Below are positions 7,797-17,420 of a stretch of 64,000 nt of DNA, in pieces. The stretch comes from Actinomadura livida (GTDB taxonomy: Bacteria > Actinomycetota > Actinomycetes > Streptosporangiales > Streptosporangiaceae), in NCBI RefSeq assembly GCF_014648675.1, contig NZ_BMRO01000005.1:405212-469211 (forward strand), read 5' to 3'. Below the pieces are notes generated by a model. The model had not been told where the DNA came from and ran no database searches. It saw only the letters and a list, made by a program, of their open reading frames with translations. The position numbers were made by a program, and so were the translations under genes. Position 1 is the first letter of the stretch. The number at the start of each line of letters is the position of its first letter.

Positions 7797-9140
7797 ATGG
7801 CGGATGTCGCGATCGTGGGGGCGGGGGTCGCCGGGCTGGTCGCCGCGCGGGACCTCGTCCGGGACGGAAACGACGTGGTCGTGCTGGAGGCGCGGGACCG
7901 GGTCGGCGGACGGCTGCTGAACGGCGAGCTGCCCGGCGGCGAGCCGATCGAGGTCGGCGGCCAGTGGGTCGGCCCCGGGCAGGACGCGGTGCTCGCGCTG
8001 CTGGACGAGCTGGGCCTGGCGACGTACCCGACGTACGACGAGGGGCGGCACATCGCCGAGATCGGCGGCACGCGCGACGAGTACACCGGCCGCATCCCCC
8101 GCCTGTCCCCCGCCACGCTCGCCGACATCGCGCAGGGCCAGTGGCGCGTCGACCGGCTGCGGCGCGGCATCCCCGCGGACGCCCCGTGGACCGCGCGGCA
8201 CGCCGCACGCCTCGACGCGCAGACGTTCGACACCTGGATCCGCCGGAACCTGCACACCCGCGGCGGCCGCGCGTTCATGCGGCTGATCACGCAGGCGGTG
8301 TTCTCCGCGGAGGCCGCGGACCTGTCCGCGCTGTGGGCGGGGTTCTACATCGCCGCCGCGGGAGGGCTCGACCCGCTCATCGAGACGACCGGCGGCGCCC
8401 AGCAGGACCGGGTCTCCGGCGGCTCGCAGCGGATCGCGCTCGCGCTGGCGGACGAGCTGGGGGACCGCGTCGTGCTGGACTCGCCGGTCACGGAGATCGA
8501 GTGGGCGGACGAGTCCGTCCGGCTCCGCACGCCGTCGCGGGAGGTGCGGGCGCGCCGCGCGATCGTCGCCGTCCCGCCGCCGCCGGCCGGGCGCATCCGG
8601 TACACGCCGGGGCTGCCGGGCGACCGGGACCAGCTCGTCCAGCGCCTGCCGATGGGGCGGGTCATCAAGGTCAACGTCGGGTACGACGAGCCGTTCTGGC
8701 GCGCGGACGGGTACAGCGGGCAGGTGACCAGCGCGAACCGCCCGTTCGGGATCACGTTCGACAACACCCCGGAGGGCGGCGGGCCGGGCGTGCTGGTCGG
8801 GTTCCTGGAGGGGCGGCACGCCGACATCGCCGCCCGCCTGCCCGCCGCGGAGCGCCGCGCCCAGGTCGTCGCCGACCTGGCCGGCTACTTCGGGCCGCGG
8901 GCGGGGGAGCCGGTCGCCTACATCGAGCGGGACTGGGCCGCGGAGGAGTACTCGCGCGGCTGCTACGGCGCGTTCGCCGCGCCCGGGACGCTGACACGGT
9001 TCGGCCCGGCCCTCCGCCGGCCGGTCGGCCCGCTGCACTGGGCCGGCACGGAGACGGCGACGAGGTGGGCCGGCTACATCGACGGCGCCGTCGAGTCGGG
9101 CCACCGCGCCGCCCGCGAAACGTCCCGTGGCGGGGACTAG
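7797..9140 (+). CDS. Flavin monoamine oxidase family protein
   Basis: The 447-residue enzyme has the N-terminal dinucleotide-binding fold [17 protein letters not shown], the following EARDRVGGR motif and a C-terminal FAD-contact segment [18 protein letters not shown], the usual frame of amine oxidases related to MAO, putrescine oxidase and tyramine oxidase. It would oxidise a primary or secondary amine with FAD and oxygen, yielding an aldehyde, ammonia and peroxide. No signal peptide is present, so it is cytoplasmic. The ATG at 7797 follows a strong GGAGGGG. The long upstream reading frame in the same phase is antisense to the two-component operon and is not coding. Its last four bases overlap the convergent recQ gene. 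Substrate is unknown. Confidence 0.92.
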   Translation: MADVAIVGAGVAGLVAARDLVRDGNDVVVLEARDRVGGRLLNGELPGGEPIEVGGQWVGPGQDAVLALLDELGLATYPTYDEGRHIAEIGGTRDEYTGRIPRLSPATLADIAQGQWRVDRLRRGIPADAPWTARHAARLDAQTFDTWIRRNLHTRGGRAFMRLITQAVFSAEAADLSALWAGFYIAAAGGLDPLIETTGGAQQDRVSGGSQRIALALADELGDRVVLDSPVTEIEWADESVRLRTPSREVRARRAIVAVPPPPAGRIRYTPGLPGDRDQLVQRLPMGRVIKVNVGYDEPFWRADGYSGQVTSANRPFGITFDNTPEGGGPGVLVGFLEGRHADIAARLPAAERRAQVVADLAGYFGPRAGEPVAYIERDWAAEEYSRGCYGAFAAPGTLTRFGPALRRPVGPLHWAGTETATRWAGYIDGAVESGHRAARETSRGGD

Positions 9141-10966
9141 TCGGCCGAGGTGAGGGTCTCCAGGACTTCGGTTCCGTACTTGGCGAGCTTGTTCTCGCCC
9201 ACGCCGTTCACGCGGCCGAGTTCGGTGAGGGTCGTCGGGAGGGCCGTCGCGATCTCGCGCAGGGTCGCGTCGTGGAAGATGACGTAGGCGGGGACGCCCT
9301 GCTCCTTGGCGGTCGCGGCGCGCCAGGCGCGGAGGCGCTCGAAGACCGGCATGGCCTCGGCGGGCAGCTCGACGGGCGCCTTGCGGTCCTTGGCGGCCTT
9401 CGCCGCCTTCGGGGCGGGACGCTCCGGTTCGCGGCGCATCATCACCTTGCGTTCGCCGCGCAGCACGGCGGCGCTCGCGTCGGTCTGCACCAGCGTGCCG
9501 TGGTTGCTCTCGACGGCGACGAGGCCCTGCGCGAGGAGCTGCCGGACGACGCCGCGCCACTCGCCCTCGCGCAGGTCGGTGCCGACCCCGAACGGCTTCA
9601 GGGTGTCGTGGTCGAACTGGATGACCTTGGCGTTCTTCTTGCCGAGCAGGATGTCGATGATGTGCCCGGCGCCGAACTTCTGGCGCCGCTCCCGGTCGAG
9701 CCGCACGATCACCGACAGGACCTTCTGCGCGGGGACGGTCGCGTCCCACGACTCGGGCGGCGTCAGGCAGGTGTCGCAGTTGCCGCACGGCTCGGCCGAC
9801 TGGCCGAAGTAGTTCAGCAGCTGGACCCGGCGGCACTCGACCGTCTCGCAGAGGGCGAGCATGGCGTCCAGGGCCATGGCCTGGCGGCGGCGGAACGCGG
9901 CGTCCCCCTCGCCGCCGTCGATCATCTTGCGGAGGTTGACGACGTCCTGCAGCCCGTAGGCGAGCCAGGCCGTGGACGGGAGGCCGTCTCGCCCGGCCCG
10001 GCCGGTCTCCTGGTAGTAGCCCTCGACGGACTTGGGCAGGTCGAGGTGGGCGACGAAGCGGACGTCGGGTTTGTCGATGCCCATGCCGAACGCGATGGTC
10101 GCGACGATGACGAGGCCGTCCTCGCGGAGGAAGCGCGCCTGGTTCGCGGCGCGCGTCTCCCCGTCCAGGCCCGCGTGGTACGGGAGCGCCTCGATGCCGT
10201 TCTCGGTCAGGAACGCGGCGTGCTTCTCCACCGAGTTGCGGGAGAGGCAGTAGACGATGCCCGCGTCGCCCTTGTGCTCGGTCTGGAGGAGGCGGAGGAG
10301 CTGCCGCTTGGCGTCGGTCTTCGGCTCGATCCGGTACTGGATGTTGGGCCGGTCGAAGCTTGCGACGAAGTGCTTGGCGTCCTCCAGTTGGAGGCGGGTG
10401 GCGATCTCGCGGCGGGTCGCCTCGGTGGCGGTCGCGGTGAGGGCGATGCGCGGGGTGTCCGGCCAGCGTTCGTGCAGGCCCGACAGCATGAGGTAGTCGG
10501 GGCGGAAGTCGTGCCCCCACTGCGACACGCAGTGCGCCTCGTCGATCGCGAACAACGAGATGTCGCCGCGGTCGAGCAGCCCGACGGTCGAGGCGGACCG
10601 CAGCCGCTCGGGCGCCAGATAGAGCAGGTCGAGCTCGCCGGTGACGAACTGGGCCTCGACGACGCGGCGCTCGTCGAGGTCCTGCGTGGAGTTGAGGAAG
10701 CCCGCCCGGACGCCGAGCGCCCGCATCGCGTCGACCTGGTCCTGCATGAGGGCGATGAGCGGGGAGATGACGACCCCGGTGCCCTTCCGGACGAGCGCCG
10801 GGATCTGGTAGCACAGCGACTTCCCGCCGCCGGTCGGCATCAGGACGAGGGCGTCGCCGCCGGACGCCACATGCTCGACGATCTCCTGCTGGCCGTCCCG
10901 GAACGCGTCGTACCCGAACACGCGCCGCAGGACGTCGAGGGTCTCCGGGATCTCGGGGGAAGGCAT
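9137..10966 (-). CDS. recQ: ATP-dependent DNA helicase RecQ
   Basis: The 609-residue protein has all SF2 RecQ landmarks: motif 0/I with TGGGKS, the DEAH box in [20 protein letters not shown], the TATA motif [11 protein letters not shown]...[12 protein letters not shown] and [10 protein letters not shown] of motif VI, a RecQ zinc domain with [10 protein letters not shown] and CGNCDTC, a winged-helix region, and a C-terminal HRDC domain (about residues 520-609). It unwinds DNA in recombination and fork repair. Length matches the RecQ norm of about 610. The start at 10966 has no strong ribosome-binding site in view. It converges with the amine oxidase, overlapping by four bases, and lies about 40 bp after the HAD gene on the same strand. 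Confidence 0.97.
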   Translation of the reverse strand: MPSPEIPETLDVLRRVFGYDAFRDGQQEIVEHVASGGDALVLMPTGGGKSLCYQIPALVRKGTGVVISPLIALMQDQVDAMRALGVRAGFLNSTQDLDERRVVEAQFVTGELDLLYLAPERLRSASTVGLLDRGDISLFAIDEAHCVSQWGHDFRPDYLMLSGLHERWPDTPRIALTATATEATRREIATRLQLEDAKHFVASFDRPNIQYRIEPKTDAKRQLLRLLQTEHKGDAGIVYCLSRNSVEKHAAFLTENGIEALPYHAGLDGETRAANQARFLREDGLVIVATIAFGMGIDKPDVRFVAHLDLPKSVEGYYQETGRAGRDGLPSTAWLAYGLQDVVNLRKMIDGGEGDAAFRRRQAMALDAMLALCETVECRRVQLLNYFGQSAEPCGNCDTCLTPPESWDATVPAQKVLSVIVRLDRERRQKFGAGHIIDILLGKKNAKVIQFDHDTLKPFGVGTDLREGEWRGVVRQLLAQGLVAVESNHGTLVQTDASAAVLRGERKVMMRREPERPAPKAAKAAKDRKAPVELPAEAMPVFERLRAWRAATAKEQGVPAYVIFHDATLREIATALPTTLTELGRVNGVGENKLAKYGTEVLETLTSAD

Positions 10967-11010
10967 CGGCCCATACTACGAGCGGCCCCCGCCGCCCGGC
11001 CCCGCGAACG

Positions 11011-11670
11011 CTAGTTGTGGATAACCGCCACCAGGTCCGGGGTCACCTCGTCCAGGCCGTCGGCGACGTGCGCGGCCAGTGCCAGCGCGTCGGGCGCGGG
11101 CGGATGCGCCGGGCGCGGGATCGCGATGACCGTCATCCCGGCGGCGTGCGCCGAGCGGATGCCGTTGGCGGAGTCCTCGATGGCGACGCAGTCGCCGCCG
11201 GAGACGCCGAGCTGGGCGGCCACGGCGAGGTATCCGTCCGGCTCGGGCTTGCCGCGGTCGACCTCCTCGGTGGAGACGGTGGCGCGGAACAGCCCGGCCA
11301 CGCCGAGCTTGCCGAGCACGAGCTCGATGAGGGCGCGCGGGGACGAGCTGGCGAGGCCGAGCGGACGGTAATCGGCCATCCGGCGGACGGCGTCCTCCGC
11401 CCCCGGCAGCAGCGGCAGCTCCTCCTCGTACCGCTGGAGCATCTGGTCGATCACCTCGTAGGCGACCTGCTCCGCGGTGACGCCGTCGATGAGGTCGGTG
11501 GCGAGGTAGTCGGCCCACTCGTTGGTGCTCATGCCCATGAGGCGCTCCTGGGTGTCGGGCAGCCAGCGTCCGCCGCGGTCGGCGACGTACGCGCGCCGCA
11601 CCTCCTCCCACATCGGCTCCGAATCGATCAGGACGCCGTCCAGATCGAACACGATGGCCTGCACGGGCAT
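11011..11670 (-). CDS. HAD-family phosphatase, beta-phosphoglucomutase-like
   Basis: The 219-residue protein starts with the HAD motif I FDLDGVLIDSE, has motif II around LASSSP, Lys in the GKPEPDGY segment and motif III/IV IEDSANGIRSAHAAGM, with an alpha-helical cap between motifs I and II. This arrangement is the class I HAD group of beta-phosphoglucomutase, phosphoglycolate phosphatase and DOG-type sugar phosphatases. It acts in the cytoplasm on a small phosphorylated metabolite that cannot be named from sequence. It is well placed to be co-transcribed with recQ, 44 bp downstream, though a functional tie is not obvious. Confidence 0.9.
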   Translation of the reverse strand: MPVQAIVFDLDGVLIDSEPMWEEVRRAYVADRGGRWLPDTQERLMGMSTNEWADYLATDLIDGVTAEQVAYEVIDQMLQRYEEELPLLPGAEDAVRRMADYRPLGLASSSPRALIELVLGKLGVAGLFRATVSTEEVDRGKPEPDGYLAVAAQLGVSGGDCVAIEDSANGIRSAHAAGMTVIAIPRPAHPPAPDALALAAHVADGLDEVTPDLVAVIHN

Positions 11671-11887
11671 GGGTTCCTCCGTGGGTCTCGTAGCGCCGGT
11701 CTCGGTAGCGTGCGCGCCTCCGGCCCGACCACTACCCGATGCGGTCGACGGGGAACGTTGCGCATCGGTTCGGACGAATACCCTCTGACCTGTATTTATC
11801 CGACCAATGCGGCATGATCCAGTTTCAGTCTGGCATGGTGGAGACCCTCCGTACCCCCTCCGGAGTCACTGCAGAGGAGATCTGCCC

Positions 11888-12361
11888 ATGGTGTTCCTCG
11901 GTTTCCTGCTGGTCGCGGCCGCCATCCTCGCCGGGGTCGGCGTCGCCCTTGACAACGCCGAAGCCGCGAACCTCGTCCTCTTCGGCCAGACCGTCCCCGG
12001 CGTGAACGAGCAATGGCAGGTCTTCCTCGCCGGCGCGGCCGTCGCCCTCGTCTTCTGCTGCGGGATGACGCTGACCTTCACCGGCGCCGCGCGCCGCATC
12101 CGCACCCGCCGCGACATGCGCGACCTGCGGGAGGAGCACGAGGAGTCGCTGACCGCGCTCGTCGCGGAGAAGCGCCGCCTGGAGCGCGAGCTCGCCCAGG
12201 TCCGGCAGGGCCCCGGCGCCGCGCGCCCCGGGCCGGGGGCGCCCCGTCCGGCGGGCGACACCGGGCCGATGCCCCGCCGGGAGCCGGCCGCCGCCGCCCC
12301 GGGCGTCCGCGTCGCGCCGAAGAACCCCGGCGCCTCCCCCTTCTTCAGCCGCAACGACTGA
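11888..12361 (+). CDS. Small membrane protein with two helices and a coiled-coil tail
   Basis: The 157-residue product has two hydrophobic segments (about 3-25 and 45-70) separated by a short loop (NAEAANLVLFGQTVPG), then a charged coiled coil with DLREEHEESLTALVAEKRRLEREL (shown here only in part) and a Pro/Gly/Arg-rich tail. The fold resembles LapA/DUF1049-like proteins, in which two membrane helices precede a cytoplasmic coil, but I do not assign it firmly. The ATG at 11888 follows GAGGAG by nine bases. It is divergent from the HAD gene and converges with the large coiled-coil gene 22 bp away. Confidence 0.7.
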   Translation: MVFLGFLLVAAAILAGVGVALDNAEAANLVLFGQTVPGVNEQWQVFLAGAAVALVFCCGMTLTFTGAARRIRTRRDMRDLREEHEESLTALVAEKRRLERELAQVRQGPGAARPGPGAPRPAGDTGPMPRREPAAAAPGVRVAPKNPGASPFFSRND

Positions 12362-12383
12362 GGCTCGTTCGCGAAGAGCCGGT

Positions 12384-15230
12384 TCAGCCGTCCTCGACCA
12401 GGCGGGGCGCGGCGGTGCCGGCGCGTTCGAACGGGCTGCTCTCCAGCCTGCCGGACGGCGCCCCCGCGTACTCCCGGTAGGACGGCGGACGAGAGTCCGG
12501 CGCACCCACCAGGACCCACCGGCGCGCCCGGACGGCGCCGATCAGGAACTCACCGTCGGTCACCTCGCCCGCGTCCGCGACGATCAGCGCGTCGAACTCC
12601 TCGTCGCGGACGGTGACGCCGATGCCCGCCGGCGTTCCGACGACGAGGTCGGCGGTGCCGAGCAGCATGTCTCCCCCCGCCGCCCGCTCGCCGTGCAGGT
12701 AGCCGGTGAGCTGCTCGATCCGGGCCATCGCGCGCCGCTGGTGCGCCGGGGCGACCTCCGGGTCCGCGGCGGGATCGGAGCCGCAGACCTCCCTGACCTG
12801 CTCCCGCGAGAGCTCCTCGGTCCGCCGCGCGGCCGCCAGATCGGTGTCGCGGGCCGACATCTCAGCGGCGGCCTCGGCCGTCCGGCGCTCCAGCGCCGCC
12901 TCCGTATCCGCCGCCCTGGCCTCGGCCTTCTCCGCGTCCGACCGGGCCCGGGCCGCCGCCGCAAGGGCCCTCTCGCGGGACGTGCGGGCCGTGTTCACCC
13001 GGTCCTCGATCACCTGCGCGGCCTGCTGCGCGGCGCGGGCCCGCATGGCGGCCTGGGTGGCCCGCTCCACGGACTCCGCCGCCAGCCGCGCCTGCTCCCG
13101 GTGCTCGGCGCCCGCCGTCTCCCGCTCCGTCGCGAGCCAGGCCAGCTCCGTGCCCAGCCGCTCCTGCGCCTCCTGCGCCGCCGCGAGCCGCGCCCCGCCC
13201 TCCGAGACGAACGACGCGAGCCCCCGCCGGATCCGCTCGGCGTTCTCCGCCGCGTCCTTGGCCTCCCGGGCCCGCTTCGCGGCCTCGTCCGCCTCCCGCG
13301 TCCGGGCCTTGAACTCGGCGCGCAGGCGCTTCAGCTCGGACGGCGGCGACGCCACGTGCAGCCGCTGGCCGAGCGTCATCCTCCGGCGCACCGCCGCCAG
13401 CGCCGACTCCGCCGCCGCCAGCCGGTAGTAGGCGGCATGCCCTTCGGCGGCCTTGTCCGCGTCCGTCGCCGCCAGCCGGTGGGACTCCTCCGCCGCGTGG
13501 GGCAGCGCCTCCTGCGCGCGCGCGAGCTCGTCCGTGAGGGACGCCTCCGTCTCCCGGGCGGCCTGCAACTCGGACTGCGCGGTCTTGGCGCGCTCGTCCA
13601 TCTGGACGCAGCGCGCGTAGGACGCGTCGGCCGTCCGCGTCAGCGCGTTCGCCTCGGTGGCCGCCTCGTCCGCCTCCGTCCTGAGGCGCTCCGCCTCCGC
13701 GCGCGGCGCCGTCAGCTCCTCCTCGGCCTCCCGCTGGACGACGGCGAGCCGCTCCGCCTCCGCCTCGGCCTCCTCGGCGGCCTGCCCGGCGGCCGTCACC
13801 GTCTTGCGGTACTCCTCGATCGCGCGGGCCATCGCGGCCCGCTCGGCCTCCAGCTCCTCGCCGCGCCGCACATGCTCGGCTTCGACGGACCGCAGCGCCG
13901 CCGCGTCCCTGGGCCACTGCTCCAGCGACATCAGCCCGCGCCGCAGGAAGCGGATCTCCGTCTCCCACGCCTGCCGCCACGCCTCTCCCACCGGCCGCAG
14001 CGCGGCCGACCGGACCCTCGCCTCCGGCGCGGACGGCCCCTCCTCCGGGACGGCCGGCTCCGCGACGGGCAGCGCGGGCAGCGGCTCGACCCGCGTGACC
14101 GCCGACGAGCTCTCCTCCGGCATCCCGGACACCGGCCTGAACTCGACCGTCCCGCTGGACCCGGACTCCCGCACGGGCTCCCGCACGGGCGGCGCCGCCT
14201 GGACGGCCTCGTCGTCCACCGGCGGGAACGCCTGGGTCTCGACCGAATCGGCCTCCGCCGTCGCCGGACGCGTCTCGACGAGCAGCGAGAAGACCTCGGG
14301 GTCCTCCTCCAGGCCGCGCAGCAGCTCGGCCGCCCGCTCCGGCGTGGGCGCGACGAGCAGCGCCCGCCCGTCCGCCGCGGCCAGCTCCCGCACCAACCCG
14401 CGGATGACCTCGTCCCCGTCTTCGCTCTGGATGAGCCGGAGATCGTCCGTCTTCTCCAGCGCCCCGGGCGCGACGAGGAACCGCGAGAGCACCTCCCAGT
14501 CCCCCGCGACCCGCTCCTCCCGCAACGCGCGCAGAGCCGCCATATGCGGCCGCCAGCCCACCGGCGGGACGTCGTCGGGCACCTCCCGGAGCCGCGCGTC
14601 GATCCGCTCGTAGAACTCGGTCAGCGGCCCGTAGACACTCTCGACCAGCTCAAGCCCACCCCACCCTTCCGCGACGACCTCGGTCCCCAACGCAGGAGTG
14701 GCACTCCCCTCCACGACCTCCTCAAGCGGCACGGTCTCGAACCCGGCCCGAGGATCCAGCCCACCCGCCGACTCGACCTCAGCCCCGACCTCCGAAGGAC
14801 CACCCCCCGGCTCCGCGACCGTCTCCGTGGGCGTCTCGGTGCCCGGGGCGGGCAGTTCGGTGGTCTGGTCTGCTTCGGCTTCGGCGCCGGGGTCTTGAGG
14901 TGCGGTTTCCGCTGGGCTCGTCTCTTGGTCGGGGAGGGCGACATCGCTCACCGGAGGGGTGCCCTCCGGGTCCGGGACCGTTTCCGTGGGTGCCTCGGTG
15001 GTGGGCGGGGTCGGTATTTCGGTGGTTTGAGCGGCTGGGTCGGGGAGGGTGGTTTCGCTGGGAGTCTGGGGGTCGGGGGCGGTTTCGGTGGGTTGGGGGG
15101 TGGGGGTTTCCGGGAGGGGGACGCTGACCGTGGGGGCCTCGGAGTCCGGGACGTGCGGGGATGTCGAGTGCCCCGCCTCAGGGCACTCTTCGTCTCCGTT
15201 GGTTTCTGATGGATGATTCACCGACGTCAT
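12384..15230 (-). CDS. Large coiled-coil protein with a degenerate SF1 helicase-like fold
   Basis: The 948-residue protein has three parts. Residues 1-190 are an acidic Pro/Thr/Glu-rich, probably disordered tail. Residues about 195-310 contain LIQSEDGDEVIRGLV followed by a strand GRALLVAPTPERAAELL, which line up with the first two blocks of UvrD/Upf1-like SF1 helicases (normally xxGPPGTGKTTxI and LVxAPTNxAVDxL), but without the Walker A Gly-Lys-Thr. Residues about 430-830 are one long Ala/Glu/Arg coiled coil. Residues 860-948 contain DMLLGTADLVVGTPAG, then DALIVADAGEV and RRWVLVGAPDSRPP, matching motif II and III (usually VVIDEAxx and LVLVGDPxQLPP) with the DE pair lost. It should not hydrolyse ATP in the usual way. 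The start at 15230 follows GGGACGGGA. I know of no named function; a scaffold role is an inference. Confidence 0.75.
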   Translation of the reverse strand: MTSVNHPSETNGDEECPEAGHSTSPHVPDSEAPTVSVPLPETPTPQPTETAPDPQTPSETTLPDPAAQTTEIPTPPTTEAPTETVPDPEGTPPVSDVALPDQETSPAETAPQDPGAEAEADQTTELPAPGTETPTETVAEPGGGPSEVGAEVESAGGLDPRAGFETVPLEEVVEGSATPALGTEVVAEGWGGLELVESVYGPLTEFYERIDARLREVPDDVPPVGWRPHMAALRALREERVAGDWEVLSRFLVAPGALEKTDDLRLIQSEDGDEVIRGLVRELAAADGRALLVAPTPERAAELLRGLEEDPEVFSLLVETRPATAEADSVETQAFPPVDDEAVQAAPPVREPVRESGSSGTVEFRPVSGMPEESSSAVTRVEPLPALPVAEPAVPEEGPSAPEARVRSAALRPVGEAWRQAWETEIRFLRRGLMSLEQWPRDAAALRSVEAEHVRRGEELEAERAAMARAIEEYRKTVTAAGQAAEEAEAEAERLAVVQREAEEELTAPRAEAERLRTEADEAATEANALTRTADASYARCVQMDERAKTAQSELQAARETEASLTDELARAQEALPHAAEESHRLAATDADKAAEGHAAYYRLAAAESALAAVRRRMTLGQRLHVASPPSELKRLRAEFKARTREADEAAKRAREAKDAAENAERIRRGLASFVSEGGARLAAAQEAQERLGTELAWLATERETAGAEHREQARLAAESVERATQAAMRARAAQQAAQVIEDRVNTARTSRERALAAAARARSDAEKAEARAADTEAALERRTAEAAAEMSARDTDLAAARRTEELSREQVREVCGSDPAADPEVAPAHQRRAMARIEQLTGYLHGERAAGGDMLLGTADLVVGTPAGIGVTVRDEEFDALIVADAGEVTDGEFLIGAVRARRWVLVGAPDSRPPSYREYAGAPSGRLESSPFERAGTAAPRLVEDG

Positions 15231-15281
15231 TCCCGTCCCAGATCGGCCGCCCATGGCCGTAATTTCCCGTTCTGCGCGGGA

Positions 15282-16328
15282 CTAACGTCTCACAGGTCGA
15301 TGGCCCGCGAGGGAGGCGTGGTGGTCTTCGCCGGGACGGGGTTCGGGGTCGGCGTGGACGACGGCGCCCGACAGGCGGGGCAGGGCGTGCATGAGGCTGT
15401 GCTCGGCGTCCACGGCGACCTGGTGGGCGCGGACGACGGTGGACGCGGGGTCCACGACGACGTCGCATTCGGCGCGGAGGCGGTGGCCGATCCAGCGCAT
15501 GCGGACGTCTCCCACGGCGAGGACGCCGGGCGTGGCGGAGAGGGCGGCCTCGGCGCGGTCGACCAAGGACGGGTCGACGGCGTCCATGAGGCGTCGCCCT
15601 ACCTCGCGGGCCGTCTGCCAGAGGATCGCGAGGATGGCGACGGTGATGAGGAGGCCGACGACGGGGTCGGCCCAGGGGGCGCCCAGCGCGATGCCGCCGG
15701 CGCCCAGGAGGACGGCGAGGGAGGCGAAGCCGTCCGTGCGGGCGTGCAGGCCGTCGGCGACGAGGGCGGCCGAGCCGATGCGGCGGCCGACGCGGATGCG
15801 GTAGCGGGCGACCAGTTCGTTGCCGGCGAAGCCGACGACGGCCGCGCCCGCGACGGCCGCGAGGTGCTCCACAGGCTGTGGATGGGCGAGGCGGTGCAGG
15901 GCCGCGTACCCGGCGGCGAGGGCGGACGCGGCGATGGCGAGGACGATGACGACGCCGGCGAGGTCCTCGGCGCGCCCGTACCCGTAGGTGTAGCGGCGGG
16001 TCGGCGGGCGCCTGCCGAGGACGAACGCGATGCCGAGCGGGACGGCGGTCAGGGCGTCGGCGGCGTTGTGGAGCGTGTCGCCCAGCAGCGCCACCGAGCC
16101 CGTGAACGCGACCACGACGGCCTGCAGGACGGTGGTCGCGCCGAGGCCGGCCAGCGAGATCCACAGGGCGCGCATCCCCTGGGCGCTGGTCTCCATCGCG
16201 GAGTCCACCTTGTCCGCGGCCTCGTGCGAGTGGGGGCGCAGGACGTGGGGAAGGCGCCGCCCGTGCCCGTGCCCGTGCCCGTGTCCGTGCCCGTGCCCGT
16301 GTCCGTGTCCGTGTCCGTGCCGGCTCAT
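15282..16328 (-). CDS. Cation diffusion facilitator with a His-Gly repeat tail
   Basis: The protein of 348 residues begins with about ten His-Gly dipeptides, followed by LPHVLRPHSHE, then six membrane helices and a cytoplasmic C-terminal domain with several His and Asp residues. The metal-site residues of the CDF family are seen in helix II (LGDTLHNAADAL) and helix V (LVADGLHARTDGFAS), the two HxxxD motifs of zinc-type exporters. It should export Zn or a related divalent metal by proton antiport; the His tail probably captures metal in the cytoplasm. The start could also be an ATG four codons upstream at 16340. It lies between the large coiled-coil gene and two CNNM-like genes on the same strand, a small metal-and-membrane neighbourhood. 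Confidence 0.92.
   Translation of the reverse strand: MSRHGHGHGHGHGHGHGHGHGHGRRLPHVLRPHSHEAADKVDSAMETSAQGMRALWISLAGLGATTVLQAVVVAFTGSVALLGDTLHNAADALTAVPLGIAFVLGRRPPTRRYTYGYGRAEDLAGVVIVLAIAASALAAGYAALHRLAHPQPVEHLAAVAGAAVVGFAGNELVARYRIRVGRRIGSAALVADGLHARTDGFASLAVLLGAGGIALGAPWADPVVGLLITVAILAILWQTAREVGRRLMDAVDPSLVDRAEAALSATPGVLAVGDVRMRWIGHRLRAECDVVVDPASTVVRAHQVAVDAEHSLMHALPRLSGAVVHADPEPRPGEDHHASLAGHRPVRR
16260..16320. repeat. Hexanucleotide repeat coding His-Gly
   Basis: About ten units of CCCGTG or TCCGTG in tandem encode the His-Gly tail of the CDF protein on the minus strand. Unit number is likely to vary between strains through replication slippage. Confidence 0.9.
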
Positions 16329-16403
16329 ACGTCCGAGCATGACCCGGAAAGTCCGTTGCAGCACCTCGACAACAACGGCGCCGTCGCAGGTACGCGGCCT
16401 GTG

Positions 16404-17420
16404 TCAGTGCGGGTTCGTCGCCAGAAGCTCCGCCAGGAGGTCGTCCAGGGTGACGATGCCCGCGAACTCGTTGCGCTCGTCGTTGACGACGGCGAGCTGG
16501 GCGTGGGCGCGGCGCATCCGGCTCACCGCGTCCAGGACGGTCGTCTCCGCCGTGAGGACGGGCGCCGGGTGGGCCAGGTCGTCCGCGCGGCGCTCCCCGT
16601 TCGGCTCGGTGATCGCCGCCCGGACGTGCACGATCCCGGTCATGGCCCCGTCGCAGTCGCGGACGAGCAGCCGGTTGTGGCCGCTGGCGGTGGCCTTCCG
16701 GCGGATCTGCGCGGCGCTGGCGTCGGCGTCGATCGTCGTGACGGCCGTCGCGGGCACCACCAGGTGCCCGACGGTCGCCTCCCGCGCCGAGATCGCCCGG
16801 CGGAGCAGCTCGTGGTCGTGGCGCCCGATGAGGCCGAGGCGGCGGGACTCGCCGACCAGGTGGCTGAGCCGGGCGGCGTCGGTGTGGCTGTCCAGCTCGT
16901 CCTTCGGGGTGATGCCGATCAGCCGCAGCAGCGCGTTCGTCGACGAGTTCAGCGACGACAGGATCGGCCTGGACACCTTCGCGAACGCGCGGAACGGCAG
17001 CGCGAGGAGCAGCGCGGCGCGCTCGGGGTGCGCGATCGCCCACGACTTCGGCGCCATCTCGCCGATGACCATGTGCAGGAACGTGACCACGGCGAGGGCG
17101 GTGCCGAGCGCGATCGCCTTCGTCGCGGCCTCGGGGACGCCGAGCGCGTGCAGCGGCGGTTCGAGGAGGTGCTCGAACGCGGGCTCGGTGACGATCGCGA
17201 GGCCCAGCGAGCACATCGTGATGCCGAACTGGGCGCCGGCGAGCATCAGCGACAGCTCGCGGGCGCCGGCGAGCGCGGCGACGGCGGGGCGGCTGCCCTT
17301 GGCGGCGGCGCGCTCGAGCTGCGGGCGGCCCGCCGCGACGAGCGCGAACTCGGCCGCGACGAAGAACCCGTTCCCGACCAGCAGCAGGACGGTGATCAGG
17401 AGGGTCGTCAGCGGGTCCAC
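16404..17420 (-). CDS. CNNM/CorC-type membrane protein with CBS domains
   Basis: The 338-residue protein starts with the CNNM (DUF21) transmembrane domain: a first helix with NGFFVAAEFALVAA, the LAGAQFGITMCSLGLA segment and a further helix with MVIGEMAPKSWAI, about residues 1-190. Two CBS-like modules follow (about 205-335), with HNRLLVRDCDGAMTGIVH and LAVVNDERNEFAGIVTLDDLL. No CorC/HlyC C-terminal domain follows, so it is the short form of the family. Members are linked to Mg2+ or other ion efflux and to membrane-damage resistance. It uses a GTG start at 17420 and overlaps the upstream paralogue by 13 bases, so the two are surely co-translated and may form a heteromer. Confidence 0.92.
   Translation of the reverse strand: MDPLTTLLITVLLLVGNGFFVAAEFALVAAGRPQLERAAAKGSRPAVAALAGARELSLMLAGAQFGITMCSLGLAIVTEPAFEHLLEPPLHALGVPEAATKAIALGTALAVVTFLHMVIGEMAPKSWAIAHPERAALLLALPFRAFAKVSRPILSSLNSSTNALLRLIGITPKDELDSHTDAARLSHLVGESRRLGLIGRHDHELLRRAISAREATVGHLVVPATAVTTIDADASAAQIRRKATASGHNRLLVRDCDGAMTGIVHVRAAITEPNGERRADDLAHPAPVLTAETTVLDAVSRMRRAHAQLAVVNDERNEFAGIVTLDDLLAELLATNPH

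Noticed and set aside
7707..10814. Upstream extension of the secreted-protein frame to over 1,200 codons
   Set aside because: It is antisense to the amine oxidase and overlaps recQ in another frame; the signal peptide at 7706 marks the true start.
12693..15209. 838-codon plus-strand frame
   Set aside because: A shadow of the large coiled-coil gene; its product is monotonous Arg/Leu/Gly and has no start signal.
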